DNA of 64,000 nt from Ramicandelaber brevisporus. Lineage: Eukaryota > Kickxellomycota > Ramicandelaberales > Ramicandelaberaceae. Shown here one piece after another: positions 37,453 through 47,861 of the stretch. A program made the position numbers and the translations under genes. The stretch lies in the NCBI GenBank assembly GCA_025201865.1, contig MU602694.1, positions 23,712 to 87,711 on the forward strand. Direction: 5' to 3'. Under the pieces are notes generated by a model that did not search any database, was not told the DNA's origin, and was given only the letters and a program-made list of their open reading frames with translations. The stretch's first letter is position 1; every line of letters begins with the position of its first letter.

Positions 37453-39276
37453 ATTCGAGACTGCAGATGATCAAGGGGTCTTGCTCGATTCAATCGAAAC
37501 AAAGCGAAAGGGAGGGACAAGAAGTAAAAAGAAGGGAAAGAAGGTAATGAGGGAGTGAGAGAGAGAGAAAGAAGGGAAAAGACGGTGCAGTATAGACGGA
37601 TATGCCCACCTGGAGCGGCCACGCGAAGCTTGTTGACTTTCTTTTTCTGACTCTTGCGGAACTGTTGTCAAAAATAGCGTCAAGCGTTATACTTCGTGCG
37701 ACTGTACTGACGTTACGAAATAAAAAGGACTTGAAGGTGGAGGTGGAGGTGGAGGAGGGAAGAGGGCTGGTACGTAGTTTCAAACTACTACTACTGCTGC
37801 TGTTGCTACTACTACTGCTGCTGCAGCTGTTGTTGTTCTGGCCGTTTGACGAAGAGGATTGAAACGAGAGGCTCAAAAAGAAGAAAAAAGAAAGCAAAGC
37901 AAAGCGGGTGTCGATAGGCGCAGTCGAACGGGGGTGTATACTTGTTCTCTGCGAGCTAGTCTCCCCAATTTTCCACAGGACTCGAGGCGCATTCGCCGTC
38001 CTGACGAGCGGAGTTTTTTTTTTTGGCAGTGTGCGATGTGTGCCTTCAGAAACAAAAAATTTTTTTTTGGCAGTGTGCGATGTGTGCCTTCAGAAACAAA
38101 AAACTCTTTCTTTGGGCCGTTTTCTTTTTTCTTACTCTCTCAATGCCCAACAGGCACTCGAAGGAAAGAAAAGTCGCAATAGTTTTTGTGTATCCGCTTC
38201 TCTGTTCGTTGTCCTTTGAGAATGTGTGTGAGGATGAAGATGAACGCCCCCGCGCTGGCCCTATCTCACCTTACCCGTTCCCCATAATTAACCCGCGCAC
38301 GTCCAACAGTGTTGAGAGTGTTGAGCGATGGTGGCGGTCTGAGGCTTGAGAAAAAGAAAAAGAGAACTGTGGCAACACCAAAAAAAGTCGCCATCACCAT
38401 CGCCATCTTCAGTGACACTGTGAGCGAATAAGAACAAATCGATTTGATCTCAGCAGTTAATATGGATATTGATTGATGTCGATTCACATTACTCGCGAAA
38501 TAGAGTTGTTGCAAGTAGTTGAAGTGATACCAGTTTACGAATGCTGTTAATAATCGAATGCCTCTTTCATTGTTAACAAATCGCGAGGAAACAACACATC
38601 ATGGTACATCTACAGATTCCATTTGGACCAAGCTCTACAATCATGCATCTGATCGATTTACAACTCCATCAGCTGGCGATTTCAGTCTCGAAAAAGTCTG
38701 ATCAATTCATGCAGGACATTCCTTGCATCTGTAACGTGAACTGATTAATCAGGTTTCCCCGCAACGACTCACCACAATCCAACAGCAATCAGTAACTCAA
38801 GTCGTCCACCTCAGTATTTTTTTTCACCAGTCCATTTTTTATTTTTTGTTAAGGACAGACCACATCATGTTGCTGTCAAGATGGCGGCTGAGCAACCCTG
38901 GATGGTGGCTGTATTTTACACACTTTAGGTTGAGCCTTTGCTTGCAGATCACGTCTGAAAGTGTTTTGATTATTCGAAAAATATTCAATTCTATTTTCTC
39001 TCTTTCTCTCTATCTCACTTTCAGTGCTTCCCTTTTTGACTGCATTTTAACTCTTCATCCTAACAACAGAAGCTGTTGCTATCCTTTTTGTTGCTCTTGT
39101 TGCTGCCGTTGTTGCTGCAGTTGTTGTTGCCGTTGTTGTTGTCGTCATTGCTGCTCTGACTGTTGTTGAGATTGTTACTGACCCCTCCCAGCTGTAGTCT
39201 CTTCCATCTTCTGCCTTAACTGACGCATCTTCCTTCTTCTGCATCTTATAGAACCCGCTGTGTGCTGCATAATACA
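37453..39276. other. 1.8-kb divergent intergenic region with tandem duplication
   Basis: Upstream sequence for both the mucin-like gene and the SR-protein gene. It has TACT/GCTGCT tracts (37785-37835) and a 44-bp tandem duplication (38014-38104). A small frame at 38601-38744 encodes 47 residues (MVHLQIPFGPSSTIMH onward) without a recognisable domain. A GTT/GCT-rich tract at 39075-39175 is probably leader. Confidence 0.4.
38014..38104. repeat. Two-copy tandem repeat, period 44 bp
   Basis: A poly-T run followed by GGCAGTGTGCGATGTGTGCC, TTCAGAAAC and a poly-A run occurs twice in direct orientation. The GGCAGTG core is at 38025 and again at 38069. The copies are identical in the core and differ only in homopolymer length, so the duplication looks recent. 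Confidence 0.9.
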
Positions 39277-41013
39277 ATGAGCCGTGTCTACGTTGGTCGT
39301 CTCCCTCGCAACTGCACTCCGCGTGAGCTTGAGCACTTCTTCAAGGGCTGTGGCGAAATTGTTGACGTTTTGGTCAAGCCTGGCTTTGGCTTTGTGGTAC
39401 GTTCATGATGACGAGGTTGGTTTGTTTTTCTATCTCCCGTCCCGTCCCTGCTGCTCTGATTCTTCATTGTGCATCCTGCATTCTGACTCTTTGTGTTCCC
39501 CGCTGCTGTCTTAGACTTGGATTGGATGCGCTGCTTGAAAGCCTGCACTTGAATCAGTAGTGATTCCAAGCATCCCCGCTGGATCACATCCCGGCTGGCT
39601 GTCCACATGGTGACGCTTGTGTGTAACCTCGCCGTCCATGGTTAGTTGGTCGCTTTCCGCCCTCCTGTCCCTCCTGTCGCTCGCATCCTCCTCCACATCC
39701 TCCCACTCACACATGCATGCTTGCCGCTCTCGCCCTCCCATACCACCTCCCTCCCATCTTCCATGCATCTTGGTCGCTACGATGGTGGTACCCTTCGCTT
39801 ACAACATGGCTTCGTTTACTGACTTCTGCTCGCTTGCCCTTCTTCCTTTGGTTTGATGCCCTCTCTGCTCTCATCTGACTGTCCCCTCCCTTTTCGCATG
39901 GCCTCCGCTTATCCCCCTCCTTTGTGCTGCCTCATCGTGTTCCGGGTGATGGACGATGGTGGACCTGGTTGGTGTGTTTGTGTTTGTGTGTGTGTATGCT
40001 TTGTGCGTGTGCATGTGCGTGCATACTGTGTGCCTGTGTGATGGTGGTTGATGTGTTTGCTGGATGTGCTGCTTACTATTGATGTTTGTATCTTTGTTGC
40101 TTTGATTTACTTACAGGAGTTCCGCAGCTCTCGTGATGCCGAACGCGCTGTCCGCCATTTGGCCGACCGCGAATTCCTCGGCGAGCGTGTAATGGTCGAG
40201 ATGGCCCACCGCGACCCGGTGCGCAGAGGTGGCCGTGAAGGTCGCGACCGTGATCGTGACCGTGACCGTGACTACCGCGACCGCGATTATCGCGACCGCT
40301 CTCGTGAGCGCCGTGACCGCGACCGCACCCGTGATCGCTATCCACGCCCGCGCCACACCGAGCACCGTATTGTGATTGAGAATCTGTCCTCCACCGCCAA
40401 CTGGCAGGATGTCAAGGATTTCGGCCGCCGTGCTGGTGAGGTCTGCTTTGCCGAAGCCCACCGCCCATACAGCGGTGAAGGTATTCTGGAGTACGAGAGC
40501 CCTGGTGACATGCAGCGTGCTTTACGTGAGCTGGAGGGTCTTGAGCTGCGTGGCCGTCGCGTCCATGTCCGCTCTGATAACCGCGATAGCGTGTACGAAT
40601 CCAACGCTCGTGGTGGTGGCAGTAACCGCCGCCGTTCTCGCAGCCGCTCTCGCTCCCGCAGCCGCTCTCCACGCCGCAGCCGTCGTCGTGGCAGCCGCCG
40701 TGACCGCTCCCACTCTCGTTCTCCATCTCGCTCTCGTAGCCGCAGCCCGGCCCGTTCGGACCGCCGTCGCCGCGATGGTGGTCGCTCTCGCAGCCGTAGC
40801 CGCTCTCCAGGCTCTCCTCGCAGCGGCAGTGCTTCTCCAGATGGCCGTGGTGAGTCTCGTGAGCAGCCTCCGGCCGATGCTGAAGCTGAAGCTGATGCCG
40901 CAGCCAGCGACAAGATTGAGGTTGAGCAAGATAGCGCAAATGGCAATGGCACTGCCAATGGTAAGGCTGCCGGTGAGTACTCTGAATATAACAATGAAGC
41001 CACATACAACTAA
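39277..41013 (+). CDS. SR-family splicing factor (SRSF1/SRSF5-like), one intron
   Basis: The coding sequence is join(39277-39396, 40117-41013), 338 residues. Exon 1 encodes the start of the first RRM (MSRVYVGRLPRNCTPRELEH then FGFV). Exon 2 completes it (EFRSSRDAERAVRHL, RVMVEMAH). The intron (39397-40116, 720 bases) has GTACGT and TTACAG ends, and the frame is kept at phase 0. After an Arg/Asp-rich linker the second RRM is a pseudo-RRM carrying NWQDVKDF, the counterpart of the SWQDLKD motif. An Arg/Ser domain (about 215-275) and an acidic tail follow. It should act in nuclear pre-mRNA splicing and export. Reading into the intron meets a TGA after three codons, so intron retention would truncate the protein. 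Confidence 0.9.
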
Positions 41014-41460
41014 GTAACTAACTAACTCATTAGCCCATTAGCCCACTAACTTTATTGTTTCCTTTCTAGCTAGTAAAGAACAACTTTATAAATCTTTAGT
41101 CTCTCATTGTCTTTTAGTTTTGTTTTTATTAACTTCCTTTTGTTTAACAAAGTTTTGTAAGTTAGTTATCAATGCTTTTACGGAGGAGGAATCGGAGGTT
41201 AATTCCAAAAACGTCACCTTATACCCGCGCCATCAGCACGCGTTGTTGCACCCAATCACATCCGCCGAACGTGCCGAAATCGAATCCATGTCAGTGTTGC
41301 CGTGTTTACAGTCAGCACCAGCTTCACTCTTCTCCTCTCCTTTCCTCTCCCTTCCTTTCCTCTTCTTCTCTCGCTGCACACTCACTGATAATTACAAACT
41401 CACTGATAATTACAAACTCACTCACAAGCTCGCATACACCAACCACAGTCTCTGTTTACA
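41014..41460. other. Intergenic region upstream of the acyl-CoA synthetase gene
   Basis: Contains the SR-protein 3' end and a CT-rich leader. An 18-base unit (ACTCACTGATAATTACAA) is tandemly duplicated at about 41380-41417. No gene is seen. Confidence 0.4.
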
Positions 41461-43515
41461 ATGTACTCGTACGAAGTTGACGAGTCAACAGCCGCGCTGT
41501 TTGGCGCTGGCCCATTCCGTTCTGGCGAAGGCCGCGCTCGTTATCACCCAATGCACCGAGATCACAGCGTCCCGCTCGATGTCTCCCTTCCTGGCATCGC
41601 CAACTTGCACGATATTTTCCTCAACGGCCTCAGAATCTCCAACAATGGCCCGTATCTTGGTAAGCGCGATACTTCGCTGTTGGATGGAACGGCTGGCCCA
41701 TATCGCTGGTACTCTTATGGCGAAATTGGTGCGATGGCGTCGGATTTTGGGTCGGGATTGACCAAGCTAGGAGTGAACATTGGAGACAAGATTGCGTACT
41801 ATGTGAAGAATAGTGTGGAAGCGTACACCGCGCGATTGTCGGGATATGAGTATGGGCATGTAATGACACCCATTTATGACTCGCTGGGTCCGAATGCCAT
41901 TGCAGAGGTGCTGGAAGAGTGCCAAATTGAGACAATTATCACCCAGGTGTTTGCAGCCGAGCGTGTACTGAAGGCTGCAGAGACTGTCAAGTGTGTCAAA
42001 CTAGTGGTATTGTTGGACTGTGAGACGGATACACGCCCGGATTTGCGATTGATGGCCAGCAAACTCGGCATTCAATTGTATGGAACGAAGGCAGTTCAAA
42101 CTCTTGGCAACTCGCCAGCCAGTCCACGTGCTCCTCCACAGCGCACTCCAGGCAAGGATGACCTCGCGCTGATCCTGCCAACCTCTGGAACCAGCGGCAA
42201 GAGCAAGCTCGTTGTATTGAGCAATCAATGCTTCATCATTATGATTGGTGCCGCCGACTGGCAGCTTAAACATTCAGGCGGCGCCATGTTTTCGTATGAA
42301 GGTCCAAATGTCATGCTGAGTTTCTTGCCAATGGCGCACATTTACGACCAAGGCGCTTCGCTCATGTGCACACTGGTTGGTGGCCAAATCGGCATGTGGA
42401 GCGGCGATCCTCTGCTTCTTCTCGAAGATATGCAGGCTTTGCGACCAACGTTGTTTGCTGGAGTGCCACGACTCTTCAATCGAATCCACGATAAGGTGTG
42501 GTCGACTGTGCGTGCCAAAGGCGGACTTGCCCAGAAGCTGTTTGAACGAGCGTATGCAACTAAATCAGAGGCGCTACTAAACCATGGGGAAACGAAGCAC
42601 TGGCTGTGGGATCGGCTGGTATTTAGCAAGATTGGTAACATGCTCGGTGGAAGAGTCAACACAGTGTTCAGCGGGTCAGCACCCATTTCTGCCGAGGTAA
42701 AGACATTTATGCGCGTGGTGTTCTCGGCCCAGTTTGTGGAGGCGTACGGCCAAAGTGAAAACACAGCATTGAGTACAGCCACTGATCCAAATGATCCTGA
42801 CACTGGCCACGTCGGTGGTCCGCAGCCAGGCGTGCTTGTTAAGCTGATTGACGTTCCCGAAATGAACTACACCTCTGCCGATAAACCGTTCCCACGAGGT
42901 GAAATCTGCACCAAGGGTCTGTCCAACTTTGTCGAGTATTTGGGCGAGCCACAGAAAACCGCCGAGACTATTGACGAAGATGGCTATGTCCACTCTGGCG
43001 ATATTGGCCTGTGGGATGACAAGGGTCGACTGGTAATCATTGACCGCAAGAGTAGTATCATTAAGATTGCGCAAGGTGTGTTTGTGGCTCCAGAGAAGAT
43101 TGCCCAGATTTTGCAAGATCATCCATTGATTGCGCAGGCATATGTTCACGGTGATCCACTAAAGCCATTCTTGGTTGCTGTTATCGTGTTGGATGAAGAG
43201 TCGCTCCCACAGTATTTGGACGAGAATCCGCAACTAGGCTTGAGTGCGAGTGATGGAACGTTTGCAGATGCATGTGCAAGTGACGCACTCAAACAAAATG
43301 TGTTAAAGGTGATCGATGAATGGTGTCGCAAACGCGGTTGTGTGGGCTATGAGATTGTCAAGAACATTTACTTGGAACCAGTGCCATTTTCAGTGGAGAA
43401 TGGATTGCTGAGTCAAACGATGAAGATGAAGCGAAATATTGCGCGCGAGTACTATCGAGAAAAGCTGGTCGAGCTGTTTGACACCGCCATTGATAACTCA
43501 CATTCTAAACTATAA
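41461..43515 (+). CDS. Long-chain acyl-CoA synthetase (fatty acid--CoA ligase)
   Basis: A 684-residue ANL-superfamily enzyme that activates fatty acids to acyl-CoA through an acyl-adenylate. The AMP-binding P-loop is LPTSGTSGKSKLVVLSNQ (about residue 240), a variant of the usual TSGTTGxPKGV in which the proline-lysine-glycine part reads KSKLV. Further motifs are LPMAHIYDQ, GVPRLFNRIHDK, the A5 motif EAYGQSENT (about 425) and YVHSGDIGLWDDKGRLVIID followed by RKSSIIKIAQGVFVAPEKI (about 505-545), the FACS signature. The length fits eukaryotic long-chain synthetases (Faa1/Faa4, ACSL). There is no clear targeting peptide, and the C terminus SHSKL is close to a peroxisomal PTS1 (SKL). Peroxisomal location is therefore likely. 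Confidence 0.93.
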   Translation: MYSYEVDESTAALFGAGPFRSGEGRARYHPMHRDHSVPLDVSLPGIANLHDIFLNGLRISNNGPYLGKRDTSLLDGTAGPYRWYSYGEIGAMASDFGSGLTKLGVNIGDKIAYYVKNSVEAYTARLSGYEYGHVMTPIYDSLGPNAIAEVLEECQIETIITQVFAAERVLKAAETVKCVKLVVLLDCETDTRPDLRLMASKLGIQLYGTKAVQTLGNSPASPRAPPQRTPGKDDLALILPTSGTSGKSKLVVLSNQCFIIMIGAADWQLKHSGGAMFSYEGPNVMLSFLPMAHIYDQGASLMCTLVGGQIGMWSGDPLLLLEDMQALRPTLFAGVPRLFNRIHDKVWSTVRAKGGLAQKLFERAYATKSEALLNHGETKHWLWDRLVFSKIGNMLGGRVNTVFSGSAPISAEVKTFMRVVFSAQFVEAYGQSENTALSTATDPNDPDTGHVGGPQPGVLVKLIDVPEMNYTSADKPFPRGEICTKGLSNFVEYLGEPQKTAETIDEDGYVHSGDIGLWDDKGRLVIIDRKSSIIKIAQGVFVAPEKIAQILQDHPLIAQAYVHGDPLKPFLVAVIVLDEESLPQYLDENPQLGLSASDGTFADACASDALKQNVLKVIDEWCRKRGCVGYEIVKNIYLEPVPFSVENGLLSQTMKMKRNIAREYYREKLVELFDTAIDNSHSKL

Positions 43516-43591
43516 ACTATGAAGCTTTTTAAAAAAAAAAAGTTATCGCGTGTGTTTTGATGGATTCGAAGCATGGTCTCTTGGGGTCAAG

Positions 43592-44275
43592 TTAGAGAAC
43601 CGGCACACTTCCAGAAACCGAATAGCAAACATATGCACTGTACTGCATATGAGCCAAGTGGTTATTAAACTTGATTCCGTTCTTCTTGACTTTAACCTGT
43701 CTCGTATTCCTGTTCAAGTCAGTTTGATCTGGGTAAAACAGCGCGGCTGCCAGAATCGCAATCGGTACATGGATAGACTCGCCACCTCTTCTGAAGAAAC
43801 TGTTGCTGTATCGTCTTGCCGCATCGATCCACACTCTTCCAAACCCTAAATGAGCCAGCAGAAATCCCCAAGTTCCACTTCCACTCACATTGTGCAGATT
43901 ACGATCGCCCGATATCACCATGTGTCTATTCACAAACCCCAAAAAGTACGGGCGACGCTGGTACGCCACCGTTGAGTTGTAACCAACTCTCACGTATTGG
44001 CTCTGATCTTTGAACTTCAGGTTGACGTTTCTGCCTCGCCAAATTGGACGGTTGCGGAAACGACGACGAGCCCAAGTCAGCGTGCCGTTGGTATTGTACA
44101 AGTCGTAGAAGCGGAAGCGATGGCAGACGGTTGCAATGCGGCCTTCCGGCAAAGTGGTGTGAGAAGAGTAATCGCCAATGCTCTGAGCGGCGCTGGCAAG
44201 GTCGTTGTGACGAATGTACTTGTTGCAAGCAATAAGGATGTGGATGATGGTGCTAGCGGTATTGACTGCCTCCAT
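43592..44275 (-). CDS. Unrecognised protein with a conserved-looking core
   Basis: A 227-residue protein from MEAVNTASTI; the upstream extension of the frame is Phe/Cys-rich and probably leader. I do not recognise it. It has a hydrophobic N-terminal stretch (TASTIIHILIACNKYI), a basic aromatic core (FRFYDLYNTNGTLTWARRRF, NRPIWRGRNVNLKF), GSGTWGFLLAHLGFGRVW and a second hydrophobic patch (HVPIAILAAALFY) near 175. The dense Arg/Tyr/Trp content and even codon use suggest a folded protein. It is convergent with the acyl-CoA synthetase (76 bases between the stops). No function is proposed. Confidence 0.55.
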   Translation of the reverse strand: MEAVNTASTIIHILIACNKYIRHNDLASAAQSIGDYSSHTTLPEGRIATVCHRFRFYDLYNTNGTLTWARRRFRNRPIWRGRNVNLKFKDQSQYVRVGYNSTVAYQRRPYFLGFVNRHMVISGDRNLHNVSGSGTWGFLLAHLGFGRVWIDAARRYSNSFFRRGGESIHVPIAILAAALFYPDQTDLNRNTRQVKVKKNGIKFNNHLAHMQYSAYVCYSVSGSVPVL

Positions 44276-44694
44276 GTAAAAAGTACAAGTTGAATACAAG
44301 TTGCAGAAGGTGAGCGTATGTTGCGTGCAGAAAAAGAAGAAGAACAGAAAAGGGTGACAAGGGCACTTGAAGGCATGGTCGCGAACGTGCATTTTCTTTA
44401 TATTCTCTGAGCTAGGATAGAGTTGACAGTTCGTCCGAGGCTTGCACTGGGTCATTGCGAATCAGAAACGTTCTCAGAAAGAATTCGTCACATTTTACTA
44501 CATCTTTCGTAGCTTAGCATGCTTTCCTTTCGCATTCGTTTTTATTAATAGCACTATGTTTCCCAACTGTTCCCCAGTGACAAGCAAGTGAGTAAAGGAA
44601 AACAACAAAAAGGCTTTGCTTGGACTTTCCGTGTTAAAAATAAAGAGAACAGAACAGAGAACAGGGAAAAGAGCACTGCATTTAATAAATTGTG
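44276..44694. other. Intergenic region between two minus-strand genes
   Basis: A purine-rich AAAGAAGAAGAACAG stretch near 44330 is probably the leader of the gene starting at 44275. No other feature is seen. Confidence 0.4.
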
Positions 44695-45699
44695 CTATGC
44701 CTCCTGGGCAGCAGCGAGTGGTGGATATCGAGTTGCACTGGCATTCTCTTGCTCTGCAGTTTCTACTTCTGTTTGAATTGGTGGATTCAGCAGGACTTCA
44801 ATCACTTCAACAATGCCAATCTCCTCTCGCTCCACTTGCCGCTCTCTAATGAGTTGACTCGTTGTAAATCTCCCTACAATTCTTCCGCTCGCTCGCCATC
44901 TCATAATAATCTCCACTCGATGTGGTCTAGTAATGACCCATCCCAGCAATCTCGTGCTCTCTTGGTCAATCCGTCCTTCAAACGCAGCACTGATATCGGC
45001 AATGATACTCTCGTAGTCGCGATTGATTTGAGCAACTCGCTCATTGTGCTGTGCGATTTCCTCTGACGAGCGAGCATCTTGTTTGCAGATTGGACACAGT
45101 GACGATATTGCTGATAGCCATGGATCGATACATGCTGTGTGGAATGTGTGCTGACAATCTAGCACTCGCACCGAATGGCCAATGCTGAACTCTTCCAAAC
45201 AGATTGTACAAGCATGTGCCGGAATCACTCCTCCAGTTTCATTCACATCGCCATATCTGGTATTGATATCATCCTCACCACAACCACCAGTACCACCACC
45301 AGCACCACCAGCATTGTCGGTACCATGTGCCGCTGTGCTTGTAAACTGTTGGTGGTTTGTTTCGTTAATTGTAATGGAAGCCAACCTGGCTGGATCCGTG
45401 GTTATTGGTGGAGACTTTTCCACGCCTGTAGTCTGAATCCGCTGCACCAATCCAAACTCCACGGCGAGCCTTTCGATCAACATTCGAATGACTGTTTTTT
45501 CGTCATTGCTCACTGACCGCCTTGTGCCCATGCGCGGCATCAATGCAAAGAAGCTGAATACCGCCAGAAACGCAACGCAGGCGACAATGGCGACGATCAT
45601 CGCGCCGGATATCACGGAAGTGCCATCGTTGGTGACAGGTGCTGGATTTATGGCGGTTTCGTTGATGGGAACGACACCGCCTGGAACGTTGAGTGACAT
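44695..45699 (-). CDS. Membrane-anchored RING-H2 E3 ubiquitin ligase
   Basis: A 334-residue protein starting at MSLNVPGGVV. The open frame continues upstream, but that part is translated CA/TTTTC-rich leader. A short luminal N terminus with N-x-T (NETA) precedes one transmembrane helix (ISGAMIVAIVACVAFLAVFS, about residues 30-52). A cytosolic RING-H2 finger (about 165-207) reads CTICLEEF ... VLDCQHTFHTACIDPWL ... CPICK, with all eight ligands in C3H2C3 order. The layout (short lumen, one helix, RING-H2) resembles ATL/RNF13-type ligases of the secretory or vacuolar membrane. Substrates are unknown. Confidence 0.85.
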   Translation of the reverse strand: MSLNVPGGVVPINETAINPAPVTNDGTSVISGAMIVAIVACVAFLAVFSFFALMPRMGTRRSVSNDEKTVIRMLIERLAVEFGLVQRIQTTGVEKSPPITTDPARLASITINETNHQQFTSTAAHGTDNAGGAGGGTGGCGEDDINTRYGDVNETGGVIPAHACTICLEEFSIGHSVRVLDCQHTFHTACIDPWLSAISSLCPICKQDARSSEEIAQHNERVAQINRDYESIIADISAAFEGRIDQESTRLLGWVITRPHRVEIIMRWRASGRIVGRFTTSQLIRERQVEREEIGIVEVIEVLLNPPIQTEVETAEQENASATRYPPLAAAQEA

Positions 45700-46066
45700 A
45701 TTTGTATTTGCAGTACTCCCACGAGGGACTCTCCAGATACCAAGCACAAATAAAGCTGCTCGAAAGGAGAGCTGCAGGAAGAAGCGAAAAAAGAAAAGAA
45801 AAGAAAAAGTGTGTGTGTGCGTATGAGCTAAAAGTGTAGAGTGGAGAGGATGAGTGTGGCAAATGGAAGAGAGGAGAGACTGACTTGTGTTACACAAGGA
45901 GCATATAAATAATTGTCGCACAACTGCCATCGAGAGTAGAAAAATACGTAGAAGAAGACATCGAAAACGCATGCTTTCAACCTTTAAACAAATCGACTGA
46001 CGACACCATTCTGACTGCTTCCTAGCTTATAACATCGAACACATATTAAACGAAGAGAAGAGTTGT
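45700..46066. other. Intergenic region upstream of the RING-H2 gene
   Basis: Contains a GAAAAGAAAAGAAAAG stretch and a GTGTGTGTGCGT run (45780-45822), both in the presumed leader of the minus-strand gene. No other feature. Confidence 0.4.
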
Positions 46067-47572
46067 TTATTCAAAGAAGCGATAAGATTGCTTTTCGTAT
46101 TCCTTATATCCATTTTTCCGTTGCTTCTTTGCAACTGCCTTTGGAACCATCATACCACGCTGCTGCATCGCCACCATTCTCTCGGCAAACAGATTGCCCT
46201 CTGGCTTCAAAGTGCGCAGCGATGATGCCACTTCGTCTGATAGTTGAACATCGAGAGGCATATCAGCAATGCGCTTGCCACCAATCTTGGTCTGCACACC
46301 TGCATTGGCAGACTCTTGAGCCTGTTGTCTTTCCTCAGCGCGTTTCTCGGAGAGAGCGAGGGTTTGTTCGGCAGCAGCCTTGTACTCAGCGGCGTTCTCG
46401 GCCTCCTTGAGCATGGCAGCTTTTTCCAGCTTGGCACGTCGGTTGGCCTCATGTTGACGAGTGCGCAGCTCACGATTGCGGTCAGTCTTTGTCTTTGTCT
46501 TCATCTTCTCCTCCTCAATCTCAGCATCGTCGTCATCTGAAGATTCATCGTTCTCGACATTGTCGCCATCATCATTCGAAGAGTCATCGCTATCATCGCT
46601 ATCATCTTCTACTTCATCGTCAATGTTGCTGGACTTGGCCGATCGAATAGCATGAGCAATTTCGCGATCCTTGGTCTCCGCGGCCAATCTCTTCATCTCA
46701 ACAGCTGCAGCCATCTCCACCAGTGCCTGGCGATCCTGCTCGGCTGGCTGATACGATGCACCTGGATGGACAATTGGCACGTGAGGCACATTGATGCCCT
46801 TCTTGTGCTTGGACAATTGCATCGTTTCTGGAATCTTGACTGCCTTCGGCTTGCGACTCTCCAAAATGCCATTCAGCAGCGCATTGCCGCCGACCTTGAT
46901 TGCAGTCTTTTGCACTTCAACAATGGCTGGCGAGGCATTGTAGATTGGCTGTGGTGGCTTCTCATCAGAGCCAGCTGGAGCATCATCATTGTTGCTGCCC
47001 CACATGTCGTACGATGCAACCTTGTTTGCGAATCCAGCGGCAATCTTCCGGCTGCGATCCTTGGCTGCCTTCTTGTCCTTCTTGCTCTGCTCAAATCCAC
47101 GTGCCTTCGCAATTCGACTCACCTCCTTCTTTTCACTGCCCCGCGTCTCGCTCACTTGTGGTTTCGCCAGCAGCTTTGCCACACCAACCAAATCCGCAGC
47201 CTTGTTTTTGGTGTCAGTTGGTACAACCTTGCTAGTGACTGCCCGTACCTTTGACCGCTCATCCAGAATTTGCTCAACCTTGAGCTTCTTCTTGTGTGAT
47301 TTGAGCTGTGTTTTGATGGCTTCGCTGCCAGTCGTGTCGACGGTGAACAATGCTTCGTCTGGCTGTTCGCTTGCATGAGTGCCGTACATCATTTCGTCTT
47401 TGCGCAAAGTGTCCAGACCGGCTTCGACATCGGTAATATCAATGTTGCGGCGCCAGCTTTTCTTGGATTTGCGACTTGGCTGAGAAGCTGCCGGCCGTGT
47501 AGGCTTGCTGCTGCTGCTGTTGTTGCTGCCGCTATCGATTGCCTGCTTTGGAACTGCACTGACTGACGACAT
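46067..47572 (-). CDS. NOP53: NOP53 (GLTSCR2) ribosome biogenesis factor
   Basis: A 501-residue nucleolar protein of the NOP53 family. The N-terminal motif SRKSKKSWRRNIDITDVEAG matches the family's SRKxKKAWRKN-(V/I)D signature. The C-terminal block SSLRTLKPEGNLFAERMVAM followed by QQRGMMVPK matches the conserved LRxLKPEGNL-x4-R segment. Between are Lys/Ala/Glu-rich helices and an acidic Asp/Ser run (about 330-365). In yeast, Nop53 recruits the exosome-associated helicase Mtr4 to pre-60S particles for 7S pre-rRNA trimming, so a role in large-subunit maturation is expected. The family's Mtr4-binding arch-interaction motif (LFX3D type) may correspond to EALFTVDTT near residue 74. Confidence 0.88.
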   Translation of the reverse strand: MSSVSAVPKQAIDSGSNNSSSSKPTRPAASQPSRKSKKSWRRNIDITDVEAGLDTLRKDEMMYGTHASEQPDEALFTVDTTGSEAIKTQLKSHKKKLKVEQILDERSKVRAVTSKVVPTDTKNKAADLVGVAKLLAKPQVSETRGSEKKEVSRIAKARGFEQSKKDKKAAKDRSRKIAAGFANKVASYDMWGSNNDDAPAGSDEKPPQPIYNASPAIVEVQKTAIKVGGNALLNGILESRKPKAVKIPETMQLSKHKKGINVPHVPIVHPGASYQPAEQDRQALVEMAAAVEMKRLAAETKDREIAHAIRSAKSSNIDDEVEDDSDDSDDSSNDDGDNVENDESSDDDDAEIEEEKMKTKTKTDRNRELRTRQHEANRRAKLEKAAMLKEAENAAEYKAAAEQTLALSEKRAEERQQAQESANAGVQTKIGGKRIADMPLDVQLSDEVASSLRTLKPEGNLFAERMVAMQQRGMMVPKAVAKKQRKNGYKEYEKQSYRFFE

Positions 47573-47861
47573 CTCGGCTTGTTTGTCTGTTTGTCTGTTT
47601 GTCTTTTTTTGTTGCTTTTTGCTTTTCTACTTTGATGAACTCGCTGTAAATCTGCACACTCGAGATCTGAATAGGCAAGATAACAATAATTGCCACCGCT
47701 AAAACCAGGGCTGTTTTTAACAAAAATGCATTGAAAAAAAGTCGAGAAAAATAAAAATAAAAATAAAAATTGAAATACAAGCAAACAAACACCACATTGG
47801 AGCTCGGTTAAGTGTAGATACAACCACCAGTCAGTTCAGTTGCAACATGATAAGCACCACG

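Noticed and set aside
40338-41009. Minus-strand Arg/Ser-rich frames opposite the SR-protein gene
   Set aside because: They reflect the complement of RS codons; the plus frame has two recognisable RRMs.
43550-43620. TTCGAATCC-like element as a tRNA B-box on the minus strand
   Set aside because: No matching A-box or acceptor stem at the right spacing.
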